Below are positions 7,818 through 17,089 of a stretch of DNA of 64,000 nucleotides, one piece after another (position 1 is the stretch's first letter; the number at the start of each line of letters is the position of its first letter). Source of the DNA: Clostridia bacterium (GTDB lineage: Bacteria > Bacillota > Clostridia > TANB77 > CAG-508); assembly GCA_900752335.1 (NCBI GenBank), contig CAADUZ010000001.1:1-64000 (forward strand), given 5' to 3'. The position numbers were made by a program, and so were the translations under genes. Below the pieces are notes generated by a model. That model saw nothing but the letters and a program-made list of their open reading frames with translations. It was not told the origin of the DNA and searched no databases.

Positions 7818-8966
7818 TTACTTTGAAAATAGTACTTTTTCTGATTTATACTGCTTTATAATATATGTAAAGATTATTGTTATATATATAATTGTTGAAA
7901 TTGCCATAAGCGCAATGTTTAGTAAGTCTATGTTTCCAGAAGCTATGTCTGTAAATATCATTGTATAGTTTAAAAATGGTATTATTGATAATACTGGTGT
8001 TGTTTTTAAACCTACCATGAATACTACAAAGCTTGGAAAAAATGATATAAATGTTAATGGCGTTAGTGCACTTTGTGCTTCTTTAAATGTTTTTGAAGTG
8101 CTTGCAATAGAAATGCAAAGTCCACTTACAAAAATTGAATAAGCTATAATTACTATTATTCCAAATACTATGCTAGATGCACTATACATTATATCTACAC
8201 CTTCATAAATTGAAAACATATCTTTTGCTGCAAATAGCGCTACTATTGCTAAAGCAAAACTTATTAAGCCTGTTACAATGGATGAAAGTGATACTGCCAA
8301 AAATTTTCCTACTATTATATCTTTGCTTTTTATTGGAAATGTTAATAAAGTTTCCAATGTTCCTCTTTCTTTTTCTCCTGCCGTTGTATCTGTTGCTGGG
8401 TATGTTGCAGATACTGTTATTGCCATTATTATGAATAAAAAGGCATAATTTTTAATATAATCTCCAAAATAATTATCTTGTTCTAGTGCATTTTGGCTAA
8501 CTGTGATTATATCCAATACTTTTCCCGCTTCTATCCCATTTTCTTCTAAATATTTGCCCTGCAAGATTTGTTTATATGAGTTAAAATATTCTTCCATTAA
8601 ATTACTTGCAAATGTACTATTGTCTGAACCATCAGTATTTATTATATAATTTTTTTCGTTTTTGGTTACATATGCATTAATTTCTTCAGCATCATACTTT
8701 TGCTTTAACTCTTCTTCAGTTCCTGTAATTACCTCTATATTCATTTGCTCTGCCAAAGATTTCTCTTCTTCACTTAATTCATAGGCAAATCCTATTTTAT
8801 TATATTCTTCTATGTCTTTATTAGCTTGCATTTCAAAAAGCGCAGACATTCCTATCATAATTAAAGGTATGAAAATTGGTATTATTAGCATCATAGCTAA
8901 TGATTTTTTATCTCTAAACAATTCGCGAAGTTCTTTTTTCAGGATATTTATCATGTTATTCTTCAT
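7818..8966 (-). CDS. ABC-2 type permease, NatB-like
   Basis: The 382-residue membrane protein has one N-terminal helix (about 20-45), a large extracellular loop (about 45-180) and five C-terminal helices. The motif TAGEKERGTLETLLTFPIK before helix 2 is typical of NatB/CcmB-type ABC-2 permeases. With the ATPase just upstream it forms an exporter; Na+ or small-molecule efflux is the family precedent. The start is placed at ATG 8966 with AGGAGG 8 bases upstream, overlapping the ATPase stop by 11 bp. The GTG three codons earlier lies inside the ribosome site. Confidence 0.85.
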   Translation of the reverse strand: MKNNMINILKKELRELFRDKKSLAMMLIIPIFIPLIMIGMSALFEMQANKDIEEYNKIGFAYELSEEEKSLAEQMNIEVITGTEEELKQKYDAEEINAYVTKNEKNYIINTDGSDNSTFASNLMEEYFNSYKQILQGKYLEENGIEAGKVLDIITVSQNALEQDNYFGDYIKNYAFLFIIMAITVSATYPATDTTAGEKERGTLETLLTFPIKSKDIIVGKFLAVSLSSIVTGLISFALAIVALFAAKDMFSIYEGVDIMYSASSIVFGIIVIIAYSIFVSGLCISIASTSKTFKEAQSALTPLTFISFFPSFVVFMVGLKTTPVLSIIPFLNYTMIFTDIASGNIDLLNIALMAISTIIYITIIFTYIIKQYKSEKVLFSK

Positions 8967-9714
8967 TTGAAACACCTCCTATTAATGCAAAAAAGCTATC
9001 TCTCAAATTAGTAGTATTTGTGTCCTTCTTTATGCTATCTGGTGTTCCCGTTTTTATAACTATGCCTTTATTTATCATTATTACTTTGTCACAAATATTT
9101 TCTGCTTCTTCCATATAGTGTGTTGAATATAAAATAGTTTTACCTTTTTTCTTCTCTTCTTTTATAAAATCAAGAATTATCTGGCTTGAAATAATGTCCA
9201 AGCCTGTTGTTGCTTCATCTAAAATATAATATTTAGGGTTATGCACTAAACACCTTGCTATATTTACTCTTTGAGTTTGCCCTGTTGATAAATTTGCAAT
9301 TTTATTATATAAAAATCCTTCCATATTTAATATTTTAGCTAATTCTTTTATTCTTTTCTCGGCTTCGCCTTTTTCTACTCCATATATATCACTACACATT
9401 TTTAATAGTTCATAAACCGAAAGTGTATCATATAACTTTGTGTTTCCTGATAAATATGCAATATTTTGTTTTATTTCTATTTCATTATTTTTATAATTTA
9501 GCCCATCAAATGTGACTGTGCCTTCTGTTGGTTCTAATATTCCTGCTGTTATCCTAAGTAGCGTTGTTTTTCCAGCACCATTTGGTCCTAAAATCCCAAC
9601 GATTTCTCCATCATTTGCTTCAAAACTAATATCATTATTTGCTAAAAACTCTTCTTTTTCGGTCTTGTTTTTATACTTAACAAACTTTTTCTTTACTTTA
9701 TCTACTTTAATCAT
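8956..9714 (-). CDS. ABC transporter ATPase, NatA-like
   Basis: The 252-residue ATPase has GPNGAGKTT (Walker A, about 42-50), LSTGQTQR signature, YYILDEATTGLD (Walker B) and STHYMEEAENICD (switch His). It powers the NatB-like permease with which it overlaps. The tail after about residue 225 is short. The ribosome site AAGGGG lies just before the ATG. It is 11 bp from the upstream unknown membrane protein gene, so the three probably form one transcript. Confidence 0.9.
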   Translation of the reverse strand: MIKVDKVKKKFVKYKNKTEKEEFLANNDISFEANDGEIVGILGPNGAGKTTLLRITAGILEPTEGTVTFDGLNYKNNEIEIKQNIAYLSGNTKLYDTLSVYELLKMCSDIYGVEKGEAEKRIKELAKILNMEGFLYNKIANLSTGQTQRVNIARCLVHNPKYYILDEATTGLDIISSQIILDFIKEEKKKGKTILYSTHYMEEAENICDKVIMINKGIVIKTGTPDSIKKDTNTTNLRDSFFALIGGVSNEE

Positions 9715-9725
9715 AATTTTCCCCT

Positions 9726-11003
9726 TTATTTTATTATTTCCTCTGGATTCATTGCACTTTCTTTTGGATTATCAAATATTATGCACACAAAAGTATCACC
9801 AGAATCATATATATAGTCTTGCTCTAAATATACTATTTCTTCACTTTCGTATTCTCTTTCTAATACATAAAATGTTTTATTTTCTATTTCTTTTTCTACA
9901 ACTTCTGCTGCTTCCTCATATTCTGCTGCTATATCCTCTAAAAATTGTTTTGCAGTATATCCTTCGTCAAAACCAGATTTATTATTTTGTATTATCATTA
10001 TCATTTTTTCAAAGTCTTCACTAGTTATAATCGCATCATAGGCTGCTGCATATGGTTTTCCATAGTATTCTGCTATTTGGTCTTCTGAAAGTTTTATCAT
10101 ATCTTCTTCAAAGTTTAATGTTATATCTGTATTTTCTATTGTATATGACGATATTACCTCTCCCGGTGTAATTTCTTCTTCTACTAGTGTATTTGCATTT
10201 TCACTATTACCTGGATATGTTTTCGTAAAGTACATAAGTGCTGCTATAGCAACAGCTATTATTAATACTATTATAAATATTTTTACATTTGTAAATTCAT
10301 ATCTATAATATGGACTATTTTGTGCTTTTTCTGAAAAATAGTATTTATTTGATTTTTTCTTTATAATATTTTCTATTCTTAAATATTCAAATATTCTACT
10401 GCCTTTATTCTGCCCAAATTCTCTTTGTAAATCTTCTACTATTAGTTCTTTTGCTATTGGATTTTTCTTGCTTAATGCATCATTTCTTTCAAATACTTCT
10501 CTTGCTTTTTCTATGTCTTCATTTGAAAACATTTCATTTTCTACGCTTTTGGTAATAATGCGTATGTCTTTTACACCATGTTTTATTTGCTTATTTAAGT
10601 TATATATTATACAGCCTATTACCAATGTGCAGAATATTAAAGATATTACATAATCTGTAAGAATTACTGAAGATACTTCTTCTATTTGGTAAATCGTTTT
10701 AAATGTTTCAAAAGAAATCGTTACGCCTTCTTTTCCCATGTAGATTAATGGTATTGCTACAAGCATTGTTACAGTTATTGCTATAAATGAAACTATTGAT
10801 AAAATAACTGGCAATTTTTTATCCATTTTCGCTTTTGTTAATTTATATCCATAAAATGCACATACCACAATTACCACTGATAGTATTGCGTAAATCATAT
10901 TTGCAAAAACGTACGAAAGTATCCATGGTATACTTCCTATAACCGCACCTATTAGTGCTCCTATTGTTCCTATTACATATCTGTTTTTTACTTTTTCTTC
11001 CAT
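9726..11003 (-). CDS. Unknown membrane protein with large extracytoplasmic tail
   Basis: This 425-residue protein has no family I recognise. It has four N-terminal hydrophobic helices (about 8-30, 34-55, 65-90, 112-132). A cytoplasmic stretch (about 135-230) contains a winged-helix-like segment (AKELIVEDLQREFGQNKGSRIFEYLRIENII), followed by a fifth helix (about 243-262) and an acidic extracytoplasmic domain of about 160 residues. The middle segment resembles the FtsK gamma/winged-helix pattern but is too divergent to call. It sits between two ABC-2 systems and may be a regulatory or accessory subunit; that is inference from position only. Confidence 0.6.
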   Translation of the reverse strand: MEEKVKNRYVIGTIGALIGAVIGSIPWILSYVFANMIYAILSVVIVVCAFYGYKLTKAKMDKKLPVILSIVSFIAITVTMLVAIPLIYMGKEGVTISFETFKTIYQIEEVSSVILTDYVISLIFCTLVIGCIIYNLNKQIKHGVKDIRIITKSVENEMFSNEDIEKAREVFERNDALSKKNPIAKELIVEDLQREFGQNKGSRIFEYLRIENIIKKKSNKYYFSEKAQNSPYYRYEFTNVKIFIIVLIIAVAIAALMYFTKTYPGNSENANTLVEEEITPGEVISSYTIENTDITLNFEEDMIKLSEDQIAEYYGKPYAAAYDAIITSEDFEKMIMIIQNNKSGFDEGYTAKQFLEDIAAEYEEAAEVVEKEIENKTFYVLEREYESEEIVYLEQDYIYDSGDTFVCIIFDNPKESAMNPEEIIK

Positions 11004-11035
11004 AAACTTCTCCTTTTCGTTTTTTATGTATTATA

Positions 11036-12691
11036 TCATATTATTTTTTTAGCTAATTCATATTGTTTTTTATATAAGTAGATATACACAAAAATATTTA
11101 ATAAAATATATATCAAAGTTATAATCGCTAATTGAATGTATGCTGAATACATTTTTAATGTAGTATTTACAAATATTATTATCCCAATATTTATTGTTCC
11201 AAATATCATTGGAAATACTAAATTCATGTTTTGTTTTACAACAGCATATTCTGTATTCCATTGTAGTTTTGGCCTTTTTAAATCCATTATTAAACATAGC
11301 GTGCTTAATGATATATTCATTAAGATAGATACTGCAAATACAATTATTAGGTCAGTTATCGGTATTGGCAATAAATATCTTACAATTCCTAATACTATTA
11401 CCGTAGAAAATATATTCATTAATATGTTTGGAATTATTTTATATATATATTGTTTATATAATGGCACTGGTATATATTTTATAAATGTGGCATTTTTACC
11501 TTCTCTTGAAATTGCCGTAATTGATACATATATAAACATAGCAAAAAATTGCATGGCTGCTACTAATCCCATTAAGATTAGTGGTTTATTAAACTCAAGC
11601 ATCATTGATAATGCATTTGTTATTCCACTTGTTTCTTCTTCTGGCAATATAAATATTAGCCCTATAAAGAGTAGCGGAAATATTAATGCCGGTAATACAC
11701 ATTGCACCAAATATACTGGATTTCTAACTAATATTTTTAATTCTTTTAGCACATATGTAAAACCTAGTTTCCCTGACTTTGCATTTATTTTAATTTTGCC
11801 TTTTTTCGTTTTTTCTCCGCTATATAAGCTACCAATTAAGCCTTTAAAGTATAGTTTTTGAGCACATAGTAAGTATATTATAACCCCTGCAAAAGTTACT
11901 AATACTGTTTTTACTGTTTCTAATAATATTGTAAGAATATTATTACTATGAACAGAATCACTTAAAAAACCAAATGTTGGGAAATATGTTTTTAGCATTT
12001 GTGTAAATCCACCTGCACTGGTTAATGTTTGTGCCATTTGCTCGTCAGTCATTGTTTCGCTATCTATTTTGGTTATAGCTATTGAAAAGGCAACTACTAA
12101 AGCTAGCATAATTAATGTGGTAAATAACTGGAATTTATTTTTATTCTTTGTTATTTTAGAAAAACTCATTATTACCATAGAAATAAGCGAAATTATTATA
12201 ACTGGCAATACTGGTAATAATATTAATCCTATTACTACAGAAATATAGTAAAGTGCATTGCAGTTTAATTTTATTCCATAAATTACTAGTGGTACTAAAC
12301 CTATTAGCATATTTACCGCAATTTCCAATATTAGCATTACATTAGTTCTAGCAAGTATTATTTGATATGGCTTTAATGGAAGCGTTAATATAGAATCTGT
12401 ATCTTTTGAAAAGTACAGCAAATTTATGCTCGAAAACACCGCTTGTAATATATTTAGGAAAAATACCATCATAAATACTAAATCTATAAATACTGCTTGT
12501 GCCTCTATCTCTTTAAGCACATTAATCATTTTTGTGCTTAAAAACCACATAACACCAATCAAATATGCAAATAGCAATACGTATAGAGTAATCTGTGCTT
12601 TGCTTTTTTTACGTACGTCACTTATGCCATTTTGTTCAGTGATTTTTTGCACAGAACTCTTTAAAAATATTTTTGTTAATAAAAAAGTCAT
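11036..12691 (-). CDS. Large ABC-2 type permease
   Basis: The 551-residue polytopic protein has about 12 predicted helices arranged as two six-helix blocks, matching the ~550-residue ABC permeases paired with a single ATPase in Firmicutes. AAGGAG precedes the ATG. The ATPase gene ends 23 bp upstream. The substrate cannot be read from the sequence. A charged cytoplasmic loop (GEKTKKGKIKINAKSGKL) near residues 290-308 joins the two halves. Confidence 0.8.
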   Translation of the reverse strand: MTFLLTKIFLKSSVQKITEQNGISDVRKKSKAQITLYVLLFAYLIGVMWFLSTKMINVLKEIEAQAVFIDLVFMMVFFLNILQAVFSSINLLYFSKDTDSILTLPLKPYQIILARTNVMLILEIAVNMLIGLVPLVIYGIKLNCNALYYISVVIGLILLPVLPVIIISLISMVIMSFSKITKNKNKFQLFTTLIMLALVVAFSIAITKIDSETMTDEQMAQTLTSAGGFTQMLKTYFPTFGFLSDSVHSNNILTILLETVKTVLVTFAGVIIYLLCAQKLYFKGLIGSLYSGEKTKKGKIKINAKSGKLGFTYVLKELKILVRNPVYLVQCVLPALIFPLLFIGLIFILPEEETSGITNALSMMLEFNKPLILMGLVAAMQFFAMFIYVSITAISREGKNATFIKYIPVPLYKQYIYKIIPNILMNIFSTVIVLGIVRYLLPIPITDLIIVFAVSILMNISLSTLCLIMDLKRPKLQWNTEYAVVKQNMNLVFPMIFGTINIGIIIFVNTTLKMYSAYIQLAIITLIYILLNIFVYIYLYKKQYELAKKII

Positions 12692-12714
12692 TGTTTTTTC
12701 TCCTTAAATTTCAA

Positions 12715-13437
12715 CTATTCTTCTGTAATTTCCAAAAATAACTCTTCTAACGAGCCTTGCTCTTTAAATTTTTCTTTCATTTCTTGTAATGTTCCAACAA
12801 ATACTAATTTTCCTTTATTTATTATTCCGACTCTATCACATAATTTCTCTGCAACGTCTAATACGTGAGTAGAGAAAAATACTGTATTTCCTTTTTTAGT
12901 ATGTTCTCTCATCATTTCTTTTAAATCAAATGAAGCTTTTGGGTCTAATCCTGTCATTGGCTCGTCCAATATCCAATTTTTTGGGTTAGATAATAATGCT
13001 CCACATATTACTATTTTCTGCCTCATACCATGTGAATAGCTCTCTATATAACTATTTAAATTCTCATATATCTCAAATTTTTTAGTTAGTTCTTCTATTC
13101 TTTTTTGTTTTTCCTCTGCTGGAACTTTATATACTTCTGCTAAAAAATTTAAATATTCTATACCCTTTAGCTTTAAAAACATGTCTGGATTATCTGGCAC
13201 AAAGCCAAAATTCTTTTTTGCTTCTAGTGGCTCTTCCTTTATACTATGGCCATCTACTAAAATATACCCTTCATCTGGGTCTAATATTCCCGTAATCATT
13301 CTAATAGTTGTCGTCTTGCCAGCGCCATTTGGTCCTAAAAAGCCAAATATTTCTCCATTTTTTATTTCTAAATTTAAAGAATCTACTGATTTTTTATTCT
13401 TAACATATGATTTAGAAACATTTTTTATTTCTATCAT
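12715..13437 (-). CDS. ABC transporter ATPase
   Basis: The 240-residue ATPase contains GPNGAGKTT (Walker A), YSHGMRQK signature, NWILDEPMTGLDPK (Walker B) and STHVLDVAEKLCD (switch His). The YSHGM signature and the pairing with a ~550-residue permease are typical of EcsA/YtrB-like systems. The start at 13437 has GGAGG 7 bases upstream. A longer reading (MKNGGYKM) starts inside the leader and is rejected. It is the first gene of the two-gene unit with the large permease. Confidence 0.9.
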   Translation of the reverse strand: MIEIKNVSKSYVKNKKSVDSLNLEIKNGEIFGFLGPNGAGKTTTIRMITGILDPDEGYILVDGHSIKEEPLEAKKNFGFVPDNPDMFLKLKGIEYLNFLAEVYKVPAEEKQKRIEELTKKFEIYENLNSYIESYSHGMRQKIVICGALLSNPKNWILDEPMTGLDPKASFDLKEMMREHTKKGNTVFFSTHVLDVAEKLCDRVGIINKGKLVFVGTLQEMKEKFKEQGSLEELFLEITEE

Positions 13438-13551
13438 TTTGTAACCTCCATTTTTCATCTTTATATAAATTCGCTCTATTTATATTTTTAGTCAAATTTT
13501 TCCATATTCCTTTATTTTTTTTGATTTTTTTCAAATCTTAAGAATTTGAAA

Positions 13552-13587
13552 AAGACTATATTAAATTTTTTGTTTTAATATAGTCTT
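13552..13587 (-). terminator. Terminator after the PIN toxin gene
   Basis: Perfect 14-bp arms AAGACTATATTAAA (13552-13565) and TTTAATATAGTCTT (13574-13587) with an 8-base loop; the minus strand continues TTTTTCAAA. It separates the toxin-antitoxin pair from the ABC ATPase. Confidence 0.7.
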
Positions 13588-13592
13588 ATTAT

Positions 13593-13994
13593 CTATTTTT
13601 TATATTGTTTTAAAAAATCATTTACAGTCATAATTTCTGGTTTATCGATTTTTATATCAAAAAAGTCTTTATCCCCGGTTATAAGAATGTCTACATTTTC
13701 AATTATAGCTGTATATAAAATTATATAATCATCATCATCTCTTATTTTAAACATTTTTCCATCTACGTTTGTTGGTGAATATACTAAATCATAAGGAAAC
13801 TCTTTTAAAAAGTTATCTAAACACTCTTCTTTCATAATAAATTTAGAGCTTATTAATTCTTTTAATTCTTCTATGACATAAGAGCATATTACTATTTCAT
13901 GATTTTTAGAAAGTTCGTTTATTAGTTCATTTATTTTACTACTTTTAAATATAAATGACGATATAAGAATATTTGTATCAAGCATTACTCTCAT
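13593..13994 (-). CDS. PIN-domain toxin (VapC-like ribonuclease)
   Basis: The 133-residue protein begins MRVMLDTNILISSF, the first acidic motif of PIN nucleases. It continues with a conserved central Glu region (SYVIEELKELI) and ends with the TGDKDFFD acidic motif that completes the Mg2+ site. It would cleave RNA when free of its antitoxin. The start is 1 base after the AbrB-type antitoxin stop, with AAGGAAAAG inside the antitoxin end as ribosome site, so the two are translated together. Confidence 0.85.
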   Translation of the reverse strand: MRVMLDTNILISSFIFKSSKINELINELSKNHEIVICSYVIEELKELISSKFIMKEECLDNFLKEFPYDLVYSPTNVDGKMFKIRDDDDYIILYTAIIENVDILITGDKDFFDIKIDKPEIMTVNDFLKQYKK

Positions 13995-13995
13995 A

Positions 13996-14253
13996 TCAAT
14001 TCTTTTTCCTTTCTTTTCTAAAATCTTTTACAAATTTCACTACGTCGGTTTCATTTTTTAGACCTAATCTTTCTGCTTCTCCTTCAAATTCTTTTTGTAT
14101 TTTTTCTAGAGCTAACATTGCAGAATTCTTAATTACAATATCATCTCCCCTCTGTAAAAATATAATTTTGCTACCTTCTTTTAGTTCCAGTTTTTCTCTA
14201 ATTGCTTTTGGTATTGTTATTTGGCCCTTTGTTGTAACTTTGGCTAATTCCAT
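13996..14253 (-). CDS. AbrB/MazE-type antitoxin
   Basis: The 85-residue protein has a SpoVT-AbrB swapped-hairpin DNA-binding domain (AKVTTKGQITIPKAIREKLEL, residues about 3-45) and a charged C-terminal helix likely to bind the toxin. It should neutralise the PIN protein and repress the pair's promoter. The start is the ATG at 14253, five bases after AGAGGTGG. An upstream in-frame GTG belongs to the ribosome site. Confidence 0.85.
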   Translation of the reverse strand: MELAKVTTKGQITIPKAIREKLELKEGSKIIFLQRGDDIVIKNSAMLALEKIQKEFEGEAERLGLKNETDVVKFVKDFRKERKKN

Positions 14254-14326
14254 TTTTTCCACCTCTTTTCCTTACTTTTCTTACATTCATTACTACTATT
14301 ATATGCTATTTTTTAATAAATATCAA

Positions 14327-14980
14327 CTATTTTTTTACTTTTTTATTTTCGAATATTTCGTCCATGTATTTATCTGGATATGCCTTATCTAAAAACATAT
14401 CTATATTTCCATTTGCCGGTATGTTATTAACTCTTTCATTTTGCCTTATTGCTGCCATAGATGAAATTGTGATATTAAATAGCATAAATACTGATGCTAT
14501 ACTTGCAATTATTTTTACTTTATGGTTTTTAACAAATTCTTCTATTTTCGGTATTAATGGCTTTATATATGAAGTATATAGTAAGCCAGCTAATCCCCAA
14601 TAAGTACAATGAATTAGAGTTGTTCTCCCGTTTATATTAAATATCCAATTTGAATAGTCCCATGATACAGTTCCAAATACTTTTTCTTGAATGTACGAAC
14701 ATAAATATTCTGTTATTCCACCTAATATCATAGAAAATATAAATATGTGTCCTTTATTTTTTGTATTAATAATACTGAAGAACAAATAATATACAAGTAT
14801 TCCTATTCCATATACTGGTGTAAAGGGACCATATATCAAACCTTGCCTTGATACAAAACGACCATTTTGTACTAGCCCTACTATCATTTCTACTATGTAC
14901 CCTAATATACTTCCTATCATAAATATTACAAATATTTTAATAAATACATTAAACTTACTTTTTTTCTCAATTTCTATCAT
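14327..14980 (-). CDS. CmpB-like putative ABC transporter permease (membrane protein)
   Basis: The 217-residue protein has about five hydrophobic helices. The conserved pattern is YGPFTPVYGIG (about 50-60), then GGITEYLCSYIQEKVFGTVSWDYS and RTTLIHCTYWGLAG, matching the family annotated as ABC_trans_CmpB. No ATPase is adjacent, and a transport role is unproven for the family. It is followed by the AbrB/PIN pair on the same strand. Confidence 0.75.
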   Translation of the reverse strand: MIEIEKKSKFNVFIKIFVIFMIGSILGYIVEMIVGLVQNGRFVSRQGLIYGPFTPVYGIGILVYYLFFSIINTKNKGHIFIFSMILGGITEYLCSYIQEKVFGTVSWDYSNWIFNINGRTTLIHCTYWGLAGLLYTSYIKPLIPKIEEFVKNHKVKIIASIASVFMLFNITISSMAAIRQNERVNNIPANGNIDMFLDKAYPDKYMDEIFENKKVKK

Positions 14981-15072
14981 AATTAGCTCCTTTGTAAGTC
15001 TAATATAGCAAGTATTTATTAATAATCCTTTTATTTCTTATTAAAATATTCTTAATATTTTCTATGTTATAA

Positions 15073-15096
15073 AAACGTGGACAAATTGTCCACGTT
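15073..15096 (-). terminator. Dps gene terminator
   Basis: AAACGTGGACAA and its exact complement form a hairpin that starts 4 bases past the dps stop codon, followed on the minus strand by TTTTTATAA. A near-perfect rho-independent terminator. Confidence 0.8.
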
Positions 15097-15099
15097 TCA

Positions 15100-15534
15100 C
15101 TATTTCATTAACATTTGTCTAATCATCCAAACTTTTTTCTTGTAGTCTTGCAAATATTCGTCCATTAAAGCAGATGTATCATATTTTTTTAGGTTATCTG
15201 CATCTTCTTTTATTTTTGTGGCATTTTCTATTAGAATATTATAATCTTTTAAAATAGCTGCAAATATTTTGCTTGAGCAAATTTTTTCATTGCTTGCTTC
15301 TTGTATTTGTGCTGTATCTAAATAATCTTGCATTCTTCCATAAGGCTCACCATCTATTATTAATATATGTTCTGCGATTTCGTCTATTTGTTCATTTATG
15401 GCGTTATACAATTCTTCTAATTTTTCATGTATTACAAAAAAATCTTCTCCCTTAATATTCCAATGATAGTTTTGTAATTTTCTATAAAATACATTTAAAT
15501 TAGATAAAAATAAATTTAGGTCTTCTGTAATCAT
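15100..15534 (-). CDS. dps: Dps-family ferritin-like DNA-protection protein
   Basis: The 144-residue four-helix protein contains the Dps ferroxidase signature: NYHWNIKGEDFFVIHEKLEELYNAINEQIDEIAEHI (residues about 22-58 in pieces), with the His and the Asp/Glu ligands placed as in dodecameric Dps. It stores iron and detoxifies peroxide, protecting DNA. The length is slightly short of the usual 150-165 because the N-terminal DNA-binding tail is missing. So it may bind iron without binding DNA strongly. It is monocistronic with its own terminator. Confidence 0.88.
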   Translation of the reverse strand: MITEDLNLFLSNLNVFYRKLQNYHWNIKGEDFFVIHEKLEELYNAINEQIDEIAEHILIIDGEPYGRMQDYLDTAQIQEASNEKICSSKIFAAILKDYNILIENATKIKEDADNLKKYDTSALMDEYLQDYKKKVWMIRQMLMK

Positions 15535-15600
15535 ATATTCTCTCCTTCTTTCTTTTTAATATATGTACATTATGACATAAATTCATTTTTCTATTCATAT

Positions 15601-16314
15601 TTATTTCATTATTTTCATTGCTTCTTCCGCTGTTTTGTCTTTGTCAAATTTATTTACTACAAATATAAATATTCCTACTAATAAAAAAGTTACTGCATAA
15701 ATTGCTATGCTATGTGTCCAATTTCCTGCTACTATACTTCCCCCTGCAAATGTAGATGACACTACTGATGGAAGTCTTGCAAATGTTGATATTAGTATAA
15801 ACCTTAATGGTTTTAATGGTAAAAGTCCTGCTATATATACTAATAAATCTTTTGGTGTTCCAGGTATTACAAATAGTAAAAGCATTATCCATTCTATTTT
15901 CTTTGGATTTTGAAATAGCTTGCTATTTTCAATTTTGTCTATTCGTTCTTTACTGCAAAAGCTATAAACAAATTTTCTTCCAAATTTTCTAACTGCAAAA
16001 AATATTAAAGAAGATATTACGCATGCTGAAATAGTTATAAATATTGTGCCTCCTATTCCTCCATAGCACATACCAGCAAGAATTTCCATTGGCTCTCCTG
16101 GAAGTATGATTAAAAATATTTGTGCAAATTGTAAGCCGAATAGGGCTAGGAAACCTAAAAATCCCATTTCTTCTACTTGATTTTTAAATTCTAATTGACC
16201 TTCAGGTGTACTTAAGTTTTTCATTACTGGTACTAAATATACCATTAGCCCTACAATCAACGCAATTACTAATATTAATAAAATATATTTAAATGCTCTT
16301 ACTCTTTTACTCAT
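15601..16314 (-). CDS. TVP38/TMEM64-family (DedA-like) membrane protein
   Basis: The 237-residue protein has an N-terminal helix and a VTT domain. The re-entrant loop motif is LPGEPMEILAGMCYGGIGGT (about 70-90) and the second half has RFGRK-like, FVIPGTPKDLLVYIAGL and RLPSVVSSTFAGG. Members act in lipid translocation or undecaprenyl-phosphate recycling. It stands alone between dps and the BNR-like protein gene. Confidence 0.85.
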   Translation of the reverse strand: MSKRVRAFKYILLILVIALIVGLMVYLVPVMKNLSTPEGQLEFKNQVEEMGFLGFLALFGLQFAQIFLIILPGEPMEILAGMCYGGIGGTIFITISACVISSLIFFAVRKFGRKFVYSFCSKERIDKIENSKLFQNPKKIEWIMLLLFVIPGTPKDLLVYIAGLLPLKPLRFILISTFARLPSVVSSTFAGGSIVAGNWTHSIAIYAVTFLLVGIFIFVVNKFDKDKTAEEAMKIMK

Positions 16315-16391
16315 TCTTCTTCCTTCTTTATTTTAAACTGCTATTAGTATAACATTTTATCCCCAAAAATACTATTTATTTTTTCTTAAGA

Positions 16392-17075
16392 TTAGTTTTC
16401 TTTTGCTCTATCTATTTTTAAAATCTCTCCATATGATACTTCTCTTACAAAATCCCAGCTTTTACCCAAATCTTCTGACTCAAATTCGTAATATGTATAA
16501 TCACTATCCGCCACCGATTGTACTGTGTATGCTATAACTTTTAATTTTCCATCTACCATTTCTGGTAAATCTCTAAAAAATATATTTTTAGCTGTTATCT
16601 CATCTGGCTTGTCTATGTTAAGTTCATTCCAAGTTTTTCCTCCATCTAATGTCACTTTTACTGTATCAAAGCTGTCCACTCCACCATATGGGTCATGTAC
16701 AAAGCCTACGTCTTTACTTAAAAACATAAATTCAGATCCTACATATACCTCGTCTAAATTACTATCTATTTCGTTCCAAGTAGTACCATTATTAGACGTT
16801 GTATATATTGTAACAGAGTATCTATCTCTCCACAAATTGTTTAGTTCTATTCTAAAACCAACATTTTCACTTATAAAATAAGTTTTAGTATCATTTATTT
16901 CGGGAACGTCACTTTCTACAGTATTTTCACTTGTACTTTCTTGTTCACCTATTAAATCTCCATGTGTTTTATTTTCCTTATAATCTTTAGCTGCAACCAT
17001 AATTATTACAATACCTAATATACAAATACCTAATACCGCTACAGTTTTAATAGTATCTTTTTTTCTTTCTTCCAT
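16392..17075 (-). CDS. Membrane-anchored BNR/Ycf48-like repeat protein
   Basis: The 227-residue protein has one N-terminal anchor helix (about 10-30) and an acidic Ser/Thr linker. Two to three beta-propeller-type repeats follow: Asp-box-like TSNNGTTWNEI (about 95-105), TLDGGKTWNEL and SEDLGKSWDFV. The repeats resemble sialidase/BNR and photosystem II assembly factor Ycf48 blades, too few to close a propeller alone. The start at 17075 follows GAGGGG by 6 bases. It is 15 bp downstream of the ABC permease at 17090-18661 and probably shares its transcript. Confidence 0.65.
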   Translation of the reverse strand: MEERKKDTIKTVAVLGICILGIVIIMVAAKDYKENKTHGDLIGEQESTSENTVESDVPEINDTKTYFISENVGFRIELNNLWRDRYSVTIYTTSNNGTTWNEIDSNLDEVYVGSEFMFLSKDVGFVHDPYGGVDSFDTVKVTLDGGKTWNELNIDKPDEITAKNIFFRDLPEMVDGKLKVIAYTVQSVADSDYTYYEFESEDLGKSWDFVREVSYGEILKIDRAKEN

Positions 17076-17089
17076 AAACATCCCCTCTT

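Noticed and set aside
11070..11297. 75-residue minus-strand ORF within the large ABC permease gene
   Set aside because: Alternative frame of a longer gene, rich in Asn/Lys/Tyr and without a ribosome site.
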